Shown one piece after another: positions 28,035 through 38,120 of a DNA stretch of 43,754 bases (position 1 is the first letter of the stretch; the number at the start of each line of letters is the position of its first letter). This stretch comes from Candidatus Kapaibacterium sp. (GTDB lineage: Bacteria; Bacteroidota; Ignavibacteria; Kapaibacteriales; UBA2268): NCBI GenBank assembly GCA_937995785.1, contig CALKJQ010000015.1, positions 1 to 43,754 on the forward strand, written 5' to 3'. The notes below the pieces were generated by a model. It did not search any database, was not told the origin of the DNA, and saw only the letters and a program-made list of their open reading frames with translations. Position numbers and translations under genes: made by a program.

Positions 28035-28835
28035 CTACCAATTAATTTCGTTAATAATACAATAATCCATACCAAAAACGGGCTGATGCGTGAAAAAGAA
28101 ATTTAATTTGAACCATTCTATTGGGAAAAATGCAATACCTAAATCAATCCTTTGATTATTTGTTAAATATTTTAAATTTACTGCTATTTCTTTTACAGGG
28201 CTATATTTTGCACCAAAAAGCACCGATGATTTGCTATTAATAACTATCACAGTACCGATATCGGCGGCTATTTGGTCCGAAAATTCATATCCCAAACTAA
28301 AAACTGCGCGTTGATTAATTACATTCTCATAGTTCGAATATTGAGATTGATTAATGTTGTTAATCAAAAATCCCATTGAGAAATAGTCGTAATGCAATTT
28401 TCCAAATAAATCGAAAGAAAATAAATTTTCTGAGGTAAAATCTTTTATGTATGCTCGATTAAATTGTCCCGCGATTCCTAAACTCAAATTCTCTAAATTA
28501 AGTAATAAAGACGAAGTTACATTAAATTCGTTCATCAAATCGAACCCGAAAAAACCACTTCCGAGATATAATTTGAAATATTCAGATATTTGATAACCCC
28601 CACTTATACCATAAGTAGATAATTCCCGAAAACCCAACACGGAACCTTTGTAATAAAAATTGAATGAATTACTACCATTTTCTAATATACTTAAATAGTA
28701 ATTTTCTCCGTTTGCGAGAACGCTTTTGCCACTTGGAATAAAAATTACACTATTACTCAATGTGAAAGGTATTTGTGCGTTTATAAAATTGGGATATAAA
28801 AATATCAAAATTAAAGTAATTGAAACTTTTTTCAT
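28035..28835 (-). CDS. Outer-membrane beta-barrel protein (PorV/PorQ-like, tentative)
   Basis: Signal peptide MKKVSITLILIFLYPNFINAQ then alternating beta-strand pattern to an aromatic C-terminus. Start moved 19 codons downstream of the ORF-track call. Confidence 0.6.
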   Translation of the reverse strand: MKKVSITLILIFLYPNFINAQIPFTLSNSVIFIPSGKSVLANGENYYLSILENGSNSFNFYYKGSVLGFRELSTYGISGGYQISEYFKLYLGSGFFGFDLMNEFNVTSSLLLNLENLSLGIAGQFNRAYIKDFTSENLFSFDLFGKLHYDYFSMGFLINNINQSQYSNYENVINQRAVFSLGYEFSDQIAADIGTVIVINSKSSVLFGAKYSPVKEIAVNLKYLTNNQRIDLGIAFFPIEWFKLNFFFTHQPVFGMDYCIINEINW

Positions 28836-28873
28836 TTTGATTTTGTAATATTGTATAAAAATAAAAAAAAGAT

Positions 28874-29779
28874 ATGAAAAGAATAATATCAATAGTAATT
28901 TTATTAATAACTTTTTCTCAAGTTTGGTTATATTCTCAGGAATTGAAAGCTAACGTAAGCGTGAATATGGACCAAATTCCATTTGATTCTCGCCAATATG
29001 TTACAAGCCTGAAATACGATTTAGAAAATTATATAAATAATCAGAAATTTACAGATATCGAATGGGACGGACCGAGAATCCCCGTGGAAATAAGTATTTA
29101 CCTGACGGGCTCGAATAGAACTTACTTTTCGGCACAATTAATTATAATATCCAAACGAACAATTCGCGGCACTAACGACGAGGGGCAATCGATTGCAATG
29201 AAGTTTTTGGATAAAAATTGGTCATTTGAATACCAATCGGGAGCAATGCTATCCTATAATCCCACTCGTTTCAACGAATTTACTTCGTTGATTGACTTTT
29301 ATATGCTTATGGTTATTGCAAATGATTTGGATACATACGGGGAATTGGAGGGTAGCAAATACTACGACCGCGCCAAGCAAATTATTCAAATGGCGGCTTC
29401 GCAAAATAAATCAGGATATTCTATAAACTATCAACCTGGCGAGCTAACCCGTTATTCAATAGTTTCTGAATTTTCCGATCCACGATTTGAACCATTCAGA
29501 AAAGCAATTTTTTCGTACTATGTTGATGGTTTGGATATGATGGCAGAAAATTCCGGACAAGCAAAGCAAAATATCGTCCAAGCAATCGAAGCTATGGCTG
29601 ACTTTAAAAAGAATAAACTAACGAGTGCAAGTAATTTTATTCTACTATTTTTCGATGCCAAAGCTGGCGAAATTGCCCAAATTTTCAAAGGGGACTCCGA
29701 TAATAAAGTATGGAGTGCGCTACTTTACTTAGACCCAACCAACACCATGCTTTATCAAGATGCAATGAAAAGAAGATAA
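28874..29779 (+). CDS. porD: DUF4835 / PorD-family T9SS-associated protein
   Basis: QELKANVSVNMDQIPFDSRQYVTSLKYDLENYINNQKFT, PVEISIYLTGSNRTYFSAQLII, FTSLIDFYMLMVIANDLDTYGELEGSKYYDRAKQI. Confidence 0.85.
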   Translation: MKRIISIVILLITFSQVWLYSQELKANVSVNMDQIPFDSRQYVTSLKYDLENYINNQKFTDIEWDGPRIPVEISIYLTGSNRTYFSAQLIIISKRTIRGTNDEGQSIAMKFLDKNWSFEYQSGAMLSYNPTRFNEFTSLIDFYMLMVIANDLDTYGELEGSKYYDRAKQIIQMAASQNKSGYSINYQPGELTRYSIVSEFSDPRFEPFRKAIFSYYVDGLDMMAENSGQAKQNIVQAIEAMADFKKNKLTSASNFILLFFDAKAGEIAQIFKGDSDNKVWSALLYLDPTNTMLYQDAMKRR

Positions 29780-29834
29780 ACCTCAAAAAGTTTTAACTTC
29801 TATTAAGAAATCTTGGAAGTTTCAATCCTCAAAT

Positions 29835-30563
29835 CTATGTTTTTGAGTTAATTTGTATTATTTGCAACATATCTTTAACGGCTCTTGCCAAACCAACAAA
29901 GGCAGCGCGAGCAATGATTGAATGACCAATACTCAGTTCCTTGATATTTGGAATTTTGCAAATGGCTTGGGTATTAACATAGTTCAAACCATGCCCCGCG
30001 GCAATCTTCAAACCAGAATGGTGTGCGAAAGCAGCCGCGGCTAAAAGCATATTGAGTTGCTCATTTTTATCTTTTTCTGTTATTGCGTTTGCATATTCGC
30101 CGGTGTGCAATTCAACCATATCTGCACCAACTATATAAGATTCTTCGATTTGCATTTCGTTGGGGTCAACAAATAACGAAACTTCTATTCCTTTATCGTG
30201 CATTTGTTTACATAATTCACGCAATTTATTTCTGTTTGCACGCACATCCAATCCACCTTCGGTTGTTAATTCTTGTCGCTTTTCGGGGACAATTGTAACC
30301 AAATCGGGCACAACATCTAAGGCAATTTGAATTATTTCTTCGTTGGCTGCCATTTCTAAGTCCAATTTAGTTTGGACGACTTCTTTCAGTAACCGCAAAT
30401 CGCGGTCTTTGATGTGACGGCGGTCTTCTCGAAGGTGGCAAACAATACCGGTTGCACCAGCAAGTTCGGCTATCAAAGCCGCCGCAACGGGGTCGGGTTC
30501 GCTGCCGCCGCGTGCGTTGCGAATAGTAGCTATGTGGTCTATGTTTACATTGAGTGTTATCAT
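29835..30563 (-). CDS. pdxJ: Pyridoxine 5'-phosphate synthase
   Basis: LNVNIDHIATIRNARGGSEPDPVAAALIAELAGATGIVCHLREDRRHI, TTEGGLDV, VELHTGEYANA, AGHGLNYVN. Confidence 0.97.
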   Translation of the reverse strand: MITLNVNIDHIATIRNARGGSEPDPVAAALIAELAGATGIVCHLREDRRHIKDRDLRLLKEVVQTKLDLEMAANEEIIQIALDVVPDLVTIVPEKRQELTTEGGLDVRANRNKLRELCKQMHDKGIEVSLFVDPNEMQIEESYIVGADMVELHTGEYANAITEKDKNEQLNMLLAAAAFAHHSGLKIAAGHGLNYVNTQAICKIPNIKELSIGHSIIARAAFVGLARAVKDMLQIIQINSKT

Positions 30564-30565
30564 AG

Positions 30566-31525
30566 TTATTTAATTCTTTTAGATAATTTTTCAATCATAT
30601 CCTTGGTCATTGTAGCGATATCATAATCGGGCGACCATCCCCAATCCTTTCGAGCAACCGAGTCATCAATCGATGAAGGCCAGGATTCGGCGATTTTCTG
30701 ACGGAAATCGGGCTTATAATCAATTTCGAAATCGGGAATAAATTTTTTGATTTCTGCGGCGATTTCTTCGGGCGCAAAACTAAATGCTGCAAGATTATAG
30801 TCGCCGTGGCAAGTTAATTGGTTTATGTCCGCCTCCATCAGCATAATTGTAGCCTTGATGCAATCGGGCATATACATCATTGGCAGTTTCGTTCCCTTAT
30901 CGATATAGGATGTATATTTTTTATTCTTAATTGCTTCATAGAAAATTTCGACAGCATAATCAGTTGTTCCGCCACCGGGCAAAGCTTCCGAAGAAATAAT
31001 ACCAGGATAACGTAAACCACGGCAATCCAGATTGTATTTGTGGAACATATATTCGCAAAGCTTTTCGCCGGCAACTTTGGTAACGCCATACATCGAGGTT
31101 GGTCGGAGAACGGAATCCTGCGGGACATTTTCTTTAGGTATGCCAATTCCCCAAGCCGCCATAGAACTGGGAATAAACACTCTTTTAATTTTATATTCAA
31201 TTGCGGCTTTAAAAATGTTCATATTGCCATTCATATTCACATCCCAGCACCAAAATGGATTTTCCTCGCCACGTCCCGATAAAATTGCCGCCAGATGGAA
31301 TATTGCATCAATTTCGTATTTTTTGATTATTTCTTCGAGTTTTGCATAATCCATTACATCTAACTTAATGTAAATTGAATTATTTCCGAAAACTTCGGGA
31401 ATCTCGTTTTTGATATCGGTGATAATAACATTTTCGATACCATATCTTTTTTGAAGTTCTAATGATAATTCCGAGCCAATTTGGCCTAAACCACCAGTTA
31501 CTAATATTTTCTTATAATTAACCAT
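30566..31525 (-). CDS. NAD-dependent epimerase/dehydratase, probably SDR-type L-threonine dehydrogenase
   Basis: VTGGLGQIGSELSLELQKRYG, FHLAAILSGRGEENPFWCWDVNMNGN, SSMAAWG, PTSMYGVTKVAGE, LRYPGIISSEALPGGGTTDYAVEIFYEAI. Confidence 0.88.
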   Translation of the reverse strand: MVNYKKILVTGGLGQIGSELSLELQKRYGIENVIITDIKNEIPEVFGNNSIYIKLDVMDYAKLEEIIKKYEIDAIFHLAAILSGRGEENPFWCWDVNMNGNMNIFKAAIEYKIKRVFIPSSMAAWGIGIPKENVPQDSVLRPTSMYGVTKVAGEKLCEYMFHKYNLDCRGLRYPGIISSEALPGGGTTDYAVEIFYEAIKNKKYTSYIDKGTKLPMMYMPDCIKATIMLMEADINQLTCHGDYNLAAFSFAPEEIAAEIKKFIPDFEIDYKPDFRQKIAESWPSSIDDSVARKDWGWSPDYDIATMTKDMIEKLSKRIK

Positions 31526-31610
31526 TTTAATGTTTTTAATAATTAAAAAGGCAAAATTAATTAAAATCTAATAAATATGCCTATAAACTAAATAATCTGC
31601 AAAACATAAA

Positions 31611-31637
31611 AAAAGCAGATTTGAAAAATCTGCTTTT
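31611..31637 (-). terminator. Intrinsic terminator downstream of the OM-barrel gene
   Basis: AAAAGCAGATTTGAAAAATCTGCTTTT hairpin, 25 bp past the stop of 31663-32520. Confidence 0.8.
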
Positions 31638-31662
31638 AATTATAGAGATAATTATAAAAAAA

Positions 31663-32520
31663 TTATAGAGAGAACCTTATGTCCATTGCAGCTTGCAATG
31701 CACTTACTCTCCAGCTCTGTTTACTTTCTAAATTTGTTATACCAAAATTGTAGTTCAAGCCAGGAACAAAATACATACGTCCCATCAATATTTCGTATTG
31801 AACGCCTACTTTAAGGGCGAAACGTAAACCACTTGCATCGGGAATTGCACCGTCATTAACCACAATGGTGCGATCGTTGTTTTCGTAACGAATGCCTAAT
31901 TGCTCCCAATTATCTGCACGACGGAAACGGGCGTTCAAAGGTTCTTTTAATTTAAACAACTGAGTGAAGTTTTTGGTTAATGCATAATCGAAAGTTGGTC
32001 CAATCGTAAAACCAAGATTCATACCTTCAAAAGGATTTATTTTATATACAGCTTCCAAAGTGAACATTGAATAATCTACTTCCATAGTATGGATTGTAGA
32101 AGAATAAATTAACTCCTGCTTAATCGTTCCATTGCCATAATCTATAGTGACTAAGGAAGGATAACGATCACCGATTATTTCCAGATAAGAAGGCATCGTT
32201 TGGTACATTGCACGAATGATGATAGATGAGTTTGAGTTCTTGAAATCGCCCAAAATATGTTCGTAAGTAAAACCAACAAAGAAACCATTATCTTGTCCAT
32301 TTTCGAAAGTAGGACAGGGAGCAATGTTTTCGTTGCCTGCATCAGCAAATGATTTTAGGCTAACGCTGTGCATCGAGCGGTTGTAACCAAAAACGGGACC
32401 AATAAATATTGGTCTTTCTTCTTGGAATGGTTTCAATGGGTCTTCAAGGTCACCTTGTGCTTTAACATCACCTAAGCAAAATGATATTAAAACCGCAATG
32501 AGAAGTAAATATTTTTGCAT
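31663..32520 (-). CDS. Outer-membrane beta-barrel protein
   Basis: Signal peptide (LISFCLGDVKAQ), FIGPVFGYNRSMHSVSL, FFVGFTYEHILGDF, NLGFTIGPTFDYAL, YFVPGLNYNFGITN, terminal MDIRFSL. Confidence 0.7.
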   Translation of the reverse strand: MQKYLLLIAVLISFCLGDVKAQGDLEDPLKPFQEERPIFIGPVFGYNRSMHSVSLKSFADAGNENIAPCPTFENGQDNGFFVGFTYEHILGDFKNSNSSIIIRAMYQTMPSYLEIIGDRYPSLVTIDYGNGTIKQELIYSSTIHTMEVDYSMFTLEAVYKINPFEGMNLGFTIGPTFDYALTKNFTQLFKLKEPLNARFRRADNWEQLGIRYENNDRTIVVNDGAIPDASGLRFALKVGVQYEILMGRMYFVPGLNYNFGITNLESKQSWRVSALQAAMDIRFSL

Positions 32521-32523
32521 TTT

Positions 32524-35500
32524 TCACCTAATTATATTAATAATATTCATTTCGATTTTATCGTCAATTTTTGTTTTTAAAAAGTATTTTCCGTTTGTCA
32601 TATTTTCAACTACAAAAATTAACAAATATTTTCCTTTTGACAAAATAGAATTTTCTTTAATTACAAATTCATTTCCAAAAATGTCAAAAATGGAAATGTA
32701 AATATAACTATTTTTTTTCAAATTTAACTCAATTTTAACGAAATTATTAGCTGGATTAGGAAAAATTTTTGTTTCAGGCTGGTCGTCTACAATAATTATT
32801 GGGCGCATTGGGTTCATACAAACTTCCTTGAGAATTACTACATTTGTAGTGTTTATGGCATCGTAGCAATCCGATGAGGTTAACTTCATGTTGAATTTAG
32901 TTTTTCCGGATTTATCGAGCAATCCAATGAATGGCAACATAACCGACCATTTATCACCTGCGTTCAACTTTATAGGGTTGCCCATCCATCTTAGTTCTAT
33001 TTTGTCGGAGGATTGAATGGCATTCATTTGTATTTGGATTATTTGTCCATTGCGTTCTATTGACAATTTTGGATTTAATTCCAATAAATTAATTATTTTT
33101 TGTTCTGTTTCAATTTCCAAATCGAACGACACGGGAACATCAGTACTGTCCTTGATTTGACCTTTGATTTCGACAATGAGGGTATCCGAGGGCAATACTT
33201 CCATATCATCAATTTGAACCAACGACCACTGAGTATTCTTTGGCTTTTTCTCCAATGTTTTGGTATATTTATTATTTTTATTAAAAGTGCCTTCGGCGAA
33301 TATTTTGGCACTTTCATCTTTCTTGAAATTGAACCAAATTGGCAATCTGTATTTTTCGTTTGCTGGCAAATTGATTGGAAGTTTATTTTGGTAATCGTCC
33401 AAAACTTTGAATTGGACAGAGTTTGGAATTATCAACAAATTAATACTTTCCAAATTTATAGTATAGTTTTCGAGATTAATAAAATCTACAAAAACGGTAT
33501 CGTTTCGGCAAACACTTTTATCTTGGCTAACAATATCGACTTTTGCATTAACTATAGGTGGAGCAATTGAGTTCCCTTCCACTAATATAGTATCTATTTT
33601 TCGTTTGTAAGCGGGTAAAGCATCGTTGGCAACACCCAATATTAGTCGGTGTTTTCCTAAATTTGTTGGATTAAATCTGATTTCCCAACTCTTTTTATCG
33701 TAAATTGGCAATTGTTGATTAATATCGTTTGATAAATCGATACTGAAAGCTGAATTGGTGTTTTCGATAATAAAAACTGAGTCAATAGTTAGTTTTTCGT
33801 TACCCGTATTTGATAATAAAATTGGCGTTGCATCTTTTTGGGTGAATATTTGGACATCACCAAAATCGTAATTGTTTGTTTTAACAACGGGTAATGTGCC
33901 ATAACCGCGGACATCAACAATCACCGGTGGGTGCAACGCCCAATCGCACAAAAATTCGGCTGTTAGTTGGTAACTTGCGGTGTCGGTGGGATTATATTTA
34001 AAATCTATATTAGCTATCCCAAGTTCTTCGAGAATTGTACTGAATGATTTTAATTTATTGTAGTTGTAGTCTTCTTGTTCGAAAAACATAAATTTTTCGA
34101 ATTTTAGCAAAGTAGATATGTTCCCATCATTCGTTAAACTCACCAGTGTATCGTTTTTTGTTCCTATTCTGCAATTACCAAAATCAACTTTTAAATTATG
34201 TATTAAAGGAGCAACTCCTTTACCTGTTATAATTGCTTTGTTTTGAATTTTTAAGTGATTCGAAAACCTGACGTTTTCTAAAAAATCATCTCTTCGGTTG
34301 GGTACGAATTTTACTGATACAATAAATGTTGAATCCGGATTGAGCCAAAATGGATATTTGAGGTTTTTATCGTAGGTAAAAGCAACTTCGCTTAAATAAA
34401 AATAAAGCGAATCTATTCTCAGAGGCACATTACCCGAATTTTTAATTGATATCTGACCTATTGCAGAATCGCCGAGATAGACATTTCCGAAATCCCATCC
34501 CTTAACTTCTATATCAGGAGCAACAACATCGGCAAGAATTGGGATTCGCTTGGTAACACCACACATCAGATTGAAATCAATATTTTCTTTTAAGTTTTCC
34601 AGGGACTTATTTGGATAGAAGCACACCTCGCCAGTAACCGACTCGTTAGGTTTCAAATTGTATGGAGCAGTAAAGTTCAGTTTTAGTTTCAATCGCTCGT
34701 CTGTTGGCAAATCAATTGAATTGATTTGAATGGGGTGTTTACTTTCATTTCGCATATAGATAGGAATACACAAAGAATCAGTCCAACTCATCACACCGAA
34801 ATCGATTTTTAGGGGATAATCCAGGTAGTATGGTTCGAATTTGTATTCGTATATGTTTTTATTGCCTTTCTTATCCCAAAATTCAACATAGAACCTTGCT
34901 GGTTTGTTTATGTTGATAATAGTTGCTTTGAACGTAATTGATGTATCGCCAGGTTGTGGGTTATAAAGAATCCAATCCATATTATTAGTTAATGTATCAT
35001 TCACCCTTGCAAAATTAATTCCCGATGAATTTTCTTCTGGAAAGTCTTTTATATATCCAGTGATGATAAAACAATTTGTATCCACATAGGCAATCGGTCC
35101 TATGTTATCCTCTAAATTAGGCTCCAAAAGCCCCGCACCGAGAACCATTGCATAAGAGTCGTATTCACCCGTTCCAAACAAAATACCCGATAGTGTGCCC
35201 GTTGGCGAATAAATGTCGTGTGTTCCAGGATTCAACTCTATTATCGCCCAGTGTAAATCGGTGTTTATTATTCTTTGTTTACGGATTGGTGCAATTGTAT
35301 CTACGAGAACTTTATCGATAAACAACGAGTCCAGAGCCGAGTTTTCTGCAATCAACGCAACATAGTGTTTTGTGTATTGGTTAGGACGGAAAAATACACC
35401 ACCTGGTGTAGCCGCCAACACGTGATGGATAAATTGCTCTCTTGGTGGCAATAGCACCATCGAAGGGTCGTAATCTTTGGATTCTTGGTCGGTGCCCAAT

Positions 35501-36540
35501 CGTTGCATAAATTGTGCAATCTGAATTGGTTTGTCGCTTTGCCAAATTGTAGGAGTGTTTATACTTTCGAATTCTTTTACTTGCAAGCTATCCGTCAGTA
35601 AATACTCGATAGGATAAGGTGATTGATAAACAGATAATTTTGTCCCTGGCTCAACACTTGTAACTTTAAAGAAATCACCGTGTGGACTGGTTCCAAATGG
35701 TACAGAAAAATACAATTTGCCCCAAGAACTTACGGGCTGCAACATTTCCACAATATGATCTTTTGAATCTTTACCTCGGGGGACATTCTGTAAGATTGCG
35801 GTTCGGGTATGCCCCGAGAGCACTCCAATAGGTTTGTCGGATTTGATTAAAGTTCCCGACAAATCGCCAAAGCCTCGAGGATAATCGCGAGATTGCACAA
35901 GATAAGTCTCTCCTTTATCGAGTGTTATGCTGTAATATTGAGTAGGTTTCTTTCCGCCTGCAGTCTCTACTTTTGGTTTAAAACTAACTTTAGTATTGTT
36001 GTGATATGCAATAATTAGGAATTCGCTGGGTCGTGGAGTGAATTGAACAATACTGTCTTGTGGGGTTGGAGGTGGGTTAACGGGATTATAATAATCATTT
36101 GGCATCGAAACCACCACATATTCATTCCCCCAATTTGAAGTGGGAATACACGCATAACTATCCGAAGAAAAAGATTGACTACAAAATGCATATATAATAA
36201 CAGGGTTATCGCTAATTATCTCGATTCCATTTTTCTTTTTCTGTTCGGATTTTTGGTTGTAATATGTGTTGGATATGGATAGATTGAGGACGGAGTCCTT
36301 TGGAATTCTGTATTTATCGATAAATCCGTCGGGATAATTAATCTGAACATTTGTCCAATTTCGTGCCGACACAAAGATTCTCATTTCAACTCCGATTCCT
36401 ATGTTCTGCACATAAAATTCGTTCTGCATAAACGAAACCATAAAATGAGTACCTTCGTAAGAGGAATATTGTTCTTTAGCATTAATTGGGGTAAGTGCTA
36501 AAAACAATACAGTTAAACAAAGTAAATATTTATGCCACAT
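32524..36540 (-). CDS. Large secreted surface protein: IgGFc-binding-like N-terminus, choice-of-anchor D-like repeats, T9SS type A CTD
   Basis: 1338 aa with signal peptide; EGTHFMVSFMQNEFYV...MRIFVSARNWTNVQI; repeated Hydin-like IEVKGWDFGNVYLGDSAIGQISIKNSGNVPLRIDSL; C-terminal ETKIFPNPANNFVKIEL...MTNGKYFLKTKIDDKIEMNIINIIR. Confidence 0.82.
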   Translation of the reverse strand: MWHKYLLCLTVLFLALTPINAKEQYSSYEGTHFMVSFMQNEFYVQNIGIGVEMRIFVSARNWTNVQINYPDGFIDKYRIPKDSVLNLSISNTYYNQKSEQKKKNGIEIISDNPVIIYAFCSQSFSSDSYACIPTSNWGNEYVVVSMPNDYYNPVNPPPTPQDSIVQFTPRPSEFLIIAYHNNTKVSFKPKVETAGGKKPTQYYSITLDKGETYLVQSRDYPRGFGDLSGTLIKSDKPIGVLSGHTRTAILQNVPRGKDSKDHIVEMLQPVSSWGKLYFSVPFGTSPHGDFFKVTSVEPGTKLSVYQSPYPIEYLLTDSLQVKEFESINTPTIWQSDKPIQIAQFMQRLGTDQESKDYDPSMVLLPPREQFIHHVLAATPGGVFFRPNQYTKHYVALIAENSALDSLFIDKVLVDTIAPIRKQRIINTDLHWAIIELNPGTHDIYSPTGTLSGILFGTGEYDSYAMVLGAGLLEPNLEDNIGPIAYVDTNCFIITGYIKDFPEENSSGINFARVNDTLTNNMDWILYNPQPGDTSITFKATIININKPARFYVEFWDKKGNKNIYEYKFEPYYLDYPLKIDFGVMSWTDSLCIPIYMRNESKHPIQINSIDLPTDERLKLKLNFTAPYNLKPNESVTGEVCFYPNKSLENLKENIDFNLMCGVTKRIPILADVVAPDIEVKGWDFGNVYLGDSAIGQISIKNSGNVPLRIDSLYFYLSEVAFTYDKNLKYPFWLNPDSTFIVSVKFVPNRRDDFLENVRFSNHLKIQNKAIITGKGVAPLIHNLKVDFGNCRIGTKNDTLVSLTNDGNISTLLKFEKFMFFEQEDYNYNKLKSFSTILEELGIANIDFKYNPTDTASYQLTAEFLCDWALHPPVIVDVRGYGTLPVVKTNNYDFGDVQIFTQKDATPILLSNTGNEKLTIDSVFIIENTNSAFSIDLSNDINQQLPIYDKKSWEIRFNPTNLGKHRLILGVANDALPAYKRKIDTILVEGNSIAPPIVNAKVDIVSQDKSVCRNDTVFVDFINLENYTINLESINLLIIPNSVQFKVLDDYQNKLPINLPANEKYRLPIWFNFKKDESAKIFAEGTFNKNNKYTKTLEKKPKNTQWSLVQIDDMEVLPSDTLIVEIKGQIKDSTDVPVSFDLEIETEQKIINLLELNPKLSIERNGQIIQIQMNAIQSSDKIELRWMGNPIKLNAGDKWSVMLPFIGLLDKSGKTKFNMKLTSSDCYDAINTTNVVILKEVCMNPMRPIIIVDDQPETKIFPNPANNFVKIELNLKKNSYIYISIFDIFGNEFVIKENSILSKGKYLLIFVVENMTNGKYFLKTKIDDKIEMNIINIIR

Positions 36541-36605
36541 TATTATTATCCCGTTTTTTAACTAATAACAAATGTATTACAAAATTATTTCAAAAACAGT
36601 ATAAA

Positions 36606-37469
36606 TTAATAAGTTTTTGTAAAATCATCTTTAATCATAATTATATAATCTGCTTTGTTTTTATCTTTGTCGTCTAATGAATCCAGATTTGGAGTTTCTA
36701 CAACCGAGATTGTCAATATATTCAAACTTGGCATATAGTGCTTTAAATACCAATAAATACCTTGAAAGTTGTCCGAATGGTATGCTCCATGGAAGTGCAG
36801 GAATTTATTTCCCGATTTAAAGTTCTTTATAATAAAATGTGCCATTGTAGCATCTTTGAGCGCTTGGGCTTCGGCAAAGTATTTCACTTCCTTGCTGTGT
36901 GCTCCCATTCCAAGCATTTCTTTGTAGGCGGGCAATTCGGGATCAAATGTAATGGGCAATGGTGCCATCAACTTCTTTGCTTCGGGAGTTAAATCGTTCA
37001 GTTTCTCTAAATTCTGCCGGGAGACTAAAGCTGCATATCGTCTTGGAACATTTGTAGCAACAAATTTGAGTTTGTTTTTTCGGGCAAATTCCAGCAACGG
37101 CTTATAATCAGTGGAATAATTCTTCCATAGTTTTGCCTCGTCCTCGAAATTTTTGGTCGGATAGAGTCCCTCGAAATATTCGTCAATCATTAGTTGCGTG
37201 TCGGATTCGAACATTTCGGCACCTATAATTAATTTATCACCAATTTCTTTGTGCAATTCTTTAGTTAGCTGTAGCTGCAACCAATGAGCCATAGCGTTAT
37301 TATGCAATTCACCAAACAGAATGATATCGGTTTTCTCCAATTTATTGCGTAATTCCAATAAATTTACCTTATCACCACCTTTTTCGTAAACTTTGAATGC
37401 AGAAAATTCGGCAGAGTCGCAACCAGCAAGTACAATTGCCATAAATGCCATTAAAATAATTAATTTCAT
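36606..37469 (-). CDS. ChaN-family lipoprotein
   Basis: Lipobox VLAGCDS; DIILFGELHNNAMAHWLQLQLTKEL, IIGAEMFESDTQLMIDEY, FLHFHGAYHSDNFQGIYWYL. Confidence 0.87.
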   Translation of the reverse strand: MKLIILMAFMAIVLAGCDSAEFSAFKVYEKGGDKVNLLELRNKLEKTDIILFGELHNNAMAHWLQLQLTKELHKEIGDKLIIGAEMFESDTQLMIDEYFEGLYPTKNFEDEAKLWKNYSTDYKPLLEFARKNKLKFVATNVPRRYAALVSRQNLEKLNDLTPEAKKLMAPLPITFDPELPAYKEMLGMGAHSKEVKYFAEAQALKDATMAHFIIKNFKSGNKFLHFHGAYHSDNFQGIYWYLKHYMPSLNILTISVVETPNLDSLDDKDKNKADYIIMIKDDFTKTY

Positions 37470-37569
37470 TGTTATTACCTTTTTATTTTGATTTTTTTCA
37501 TTAATAATTAAAGTAAATTAATAAATATTTCTTAAATTCGTAAAGTTTGGCACGAATTTTATCAAAAAG

Positions 37570-38115
37570 ATGGAATCTTTAAAAATTGAAACAAAAATAT
37601 ACGAAATAAAATTCCTTTGCAACCTTGATAAATGCAAAGGTGGATGCTGCACGGTTTATGGAGAAAATGGTGCTCCGTTATTGACTGAGGAAATTCAACA
37701 GATAGATTTAAATCTTACTAATATTCAAAAGTATATGTTGCCCAAATCCATTGATTATGTTAATCGTAATGGATTTTGGGAGCACGATTCCGATGGCGAA
37801 TTATCCGTAAAGTGCATCATTAATCGCGACTGCGTATTTGTTTATTACGACGATAATGAAGTTGCTAAATGTGCAATCGAAAAAGCGTATTTCGAGGGGG
37901 AAAGTAGTTTTCGCAAACCTGTTTCTTGCCATCTTTTTCCAATTCGTGTTCGAAATAATTATCTGTATTACGAGCAGTTTAGCGTATGCGAGCCAGCGTT
38001 GGAAAATGGAGAGAAGAACAATGTTCAATTAATCAATTTTGTTGATTCTGCACTGGAGAGGCGATTCCCACCCGAAATTTACAAATTGATTTCAAACAAA
38101 CATAAAGAAGAATAA
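37570..38115 (+). CDS. DUF3109 family cysteine-rich protein
   Basis: FLCNLDKCKGGCCTVYGENGAPLLTEE, VKCIINRDCVFVYYDDNEVAKCAIEKAYFEG, KPVSCHLFPIRV. Confidence 0.85.
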   Translation: MESLKIETKIYEIKFLCNLDKCKGGCCTVYGENGAPLLTEEIQQIDLNLTNIQKYMLPKSIDYVNRNGFWEHDSDGELSVKCIINRDCVFVYYDDNEVAKCAIEKAYFEGESSFRKPVSCHLFPIRVRNNYLYYEQFSVCEPALENGEKNNVQLINFVDSALERRFPPEIYKLISNKHKEE

Positions 38116-38120
38116 CCAAT

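Noticed and set aside
29783-29847. CTCAAAAA ... TTTTTGAG inverted repeat between porD and pdxJ
   Set aside because: Arms are about 50 bp apart, A/T-rich and one overlaps the pdxJ end; not a convincing hairpin.
33100-33570. 156-aa plus-strand ORF inside the giant surface-protein gene
   Set aside because: Fully antisense to a coherent long ORF; composition is typical of reverse-complement translation.
37549-37564. TGGCACG-N4-TTAT upstream of the DUF3109/rpoN genes as a sigma-54 promoter
   Set aside because: The -24 half matches well, but the -12 half lacks the required GC/GT.
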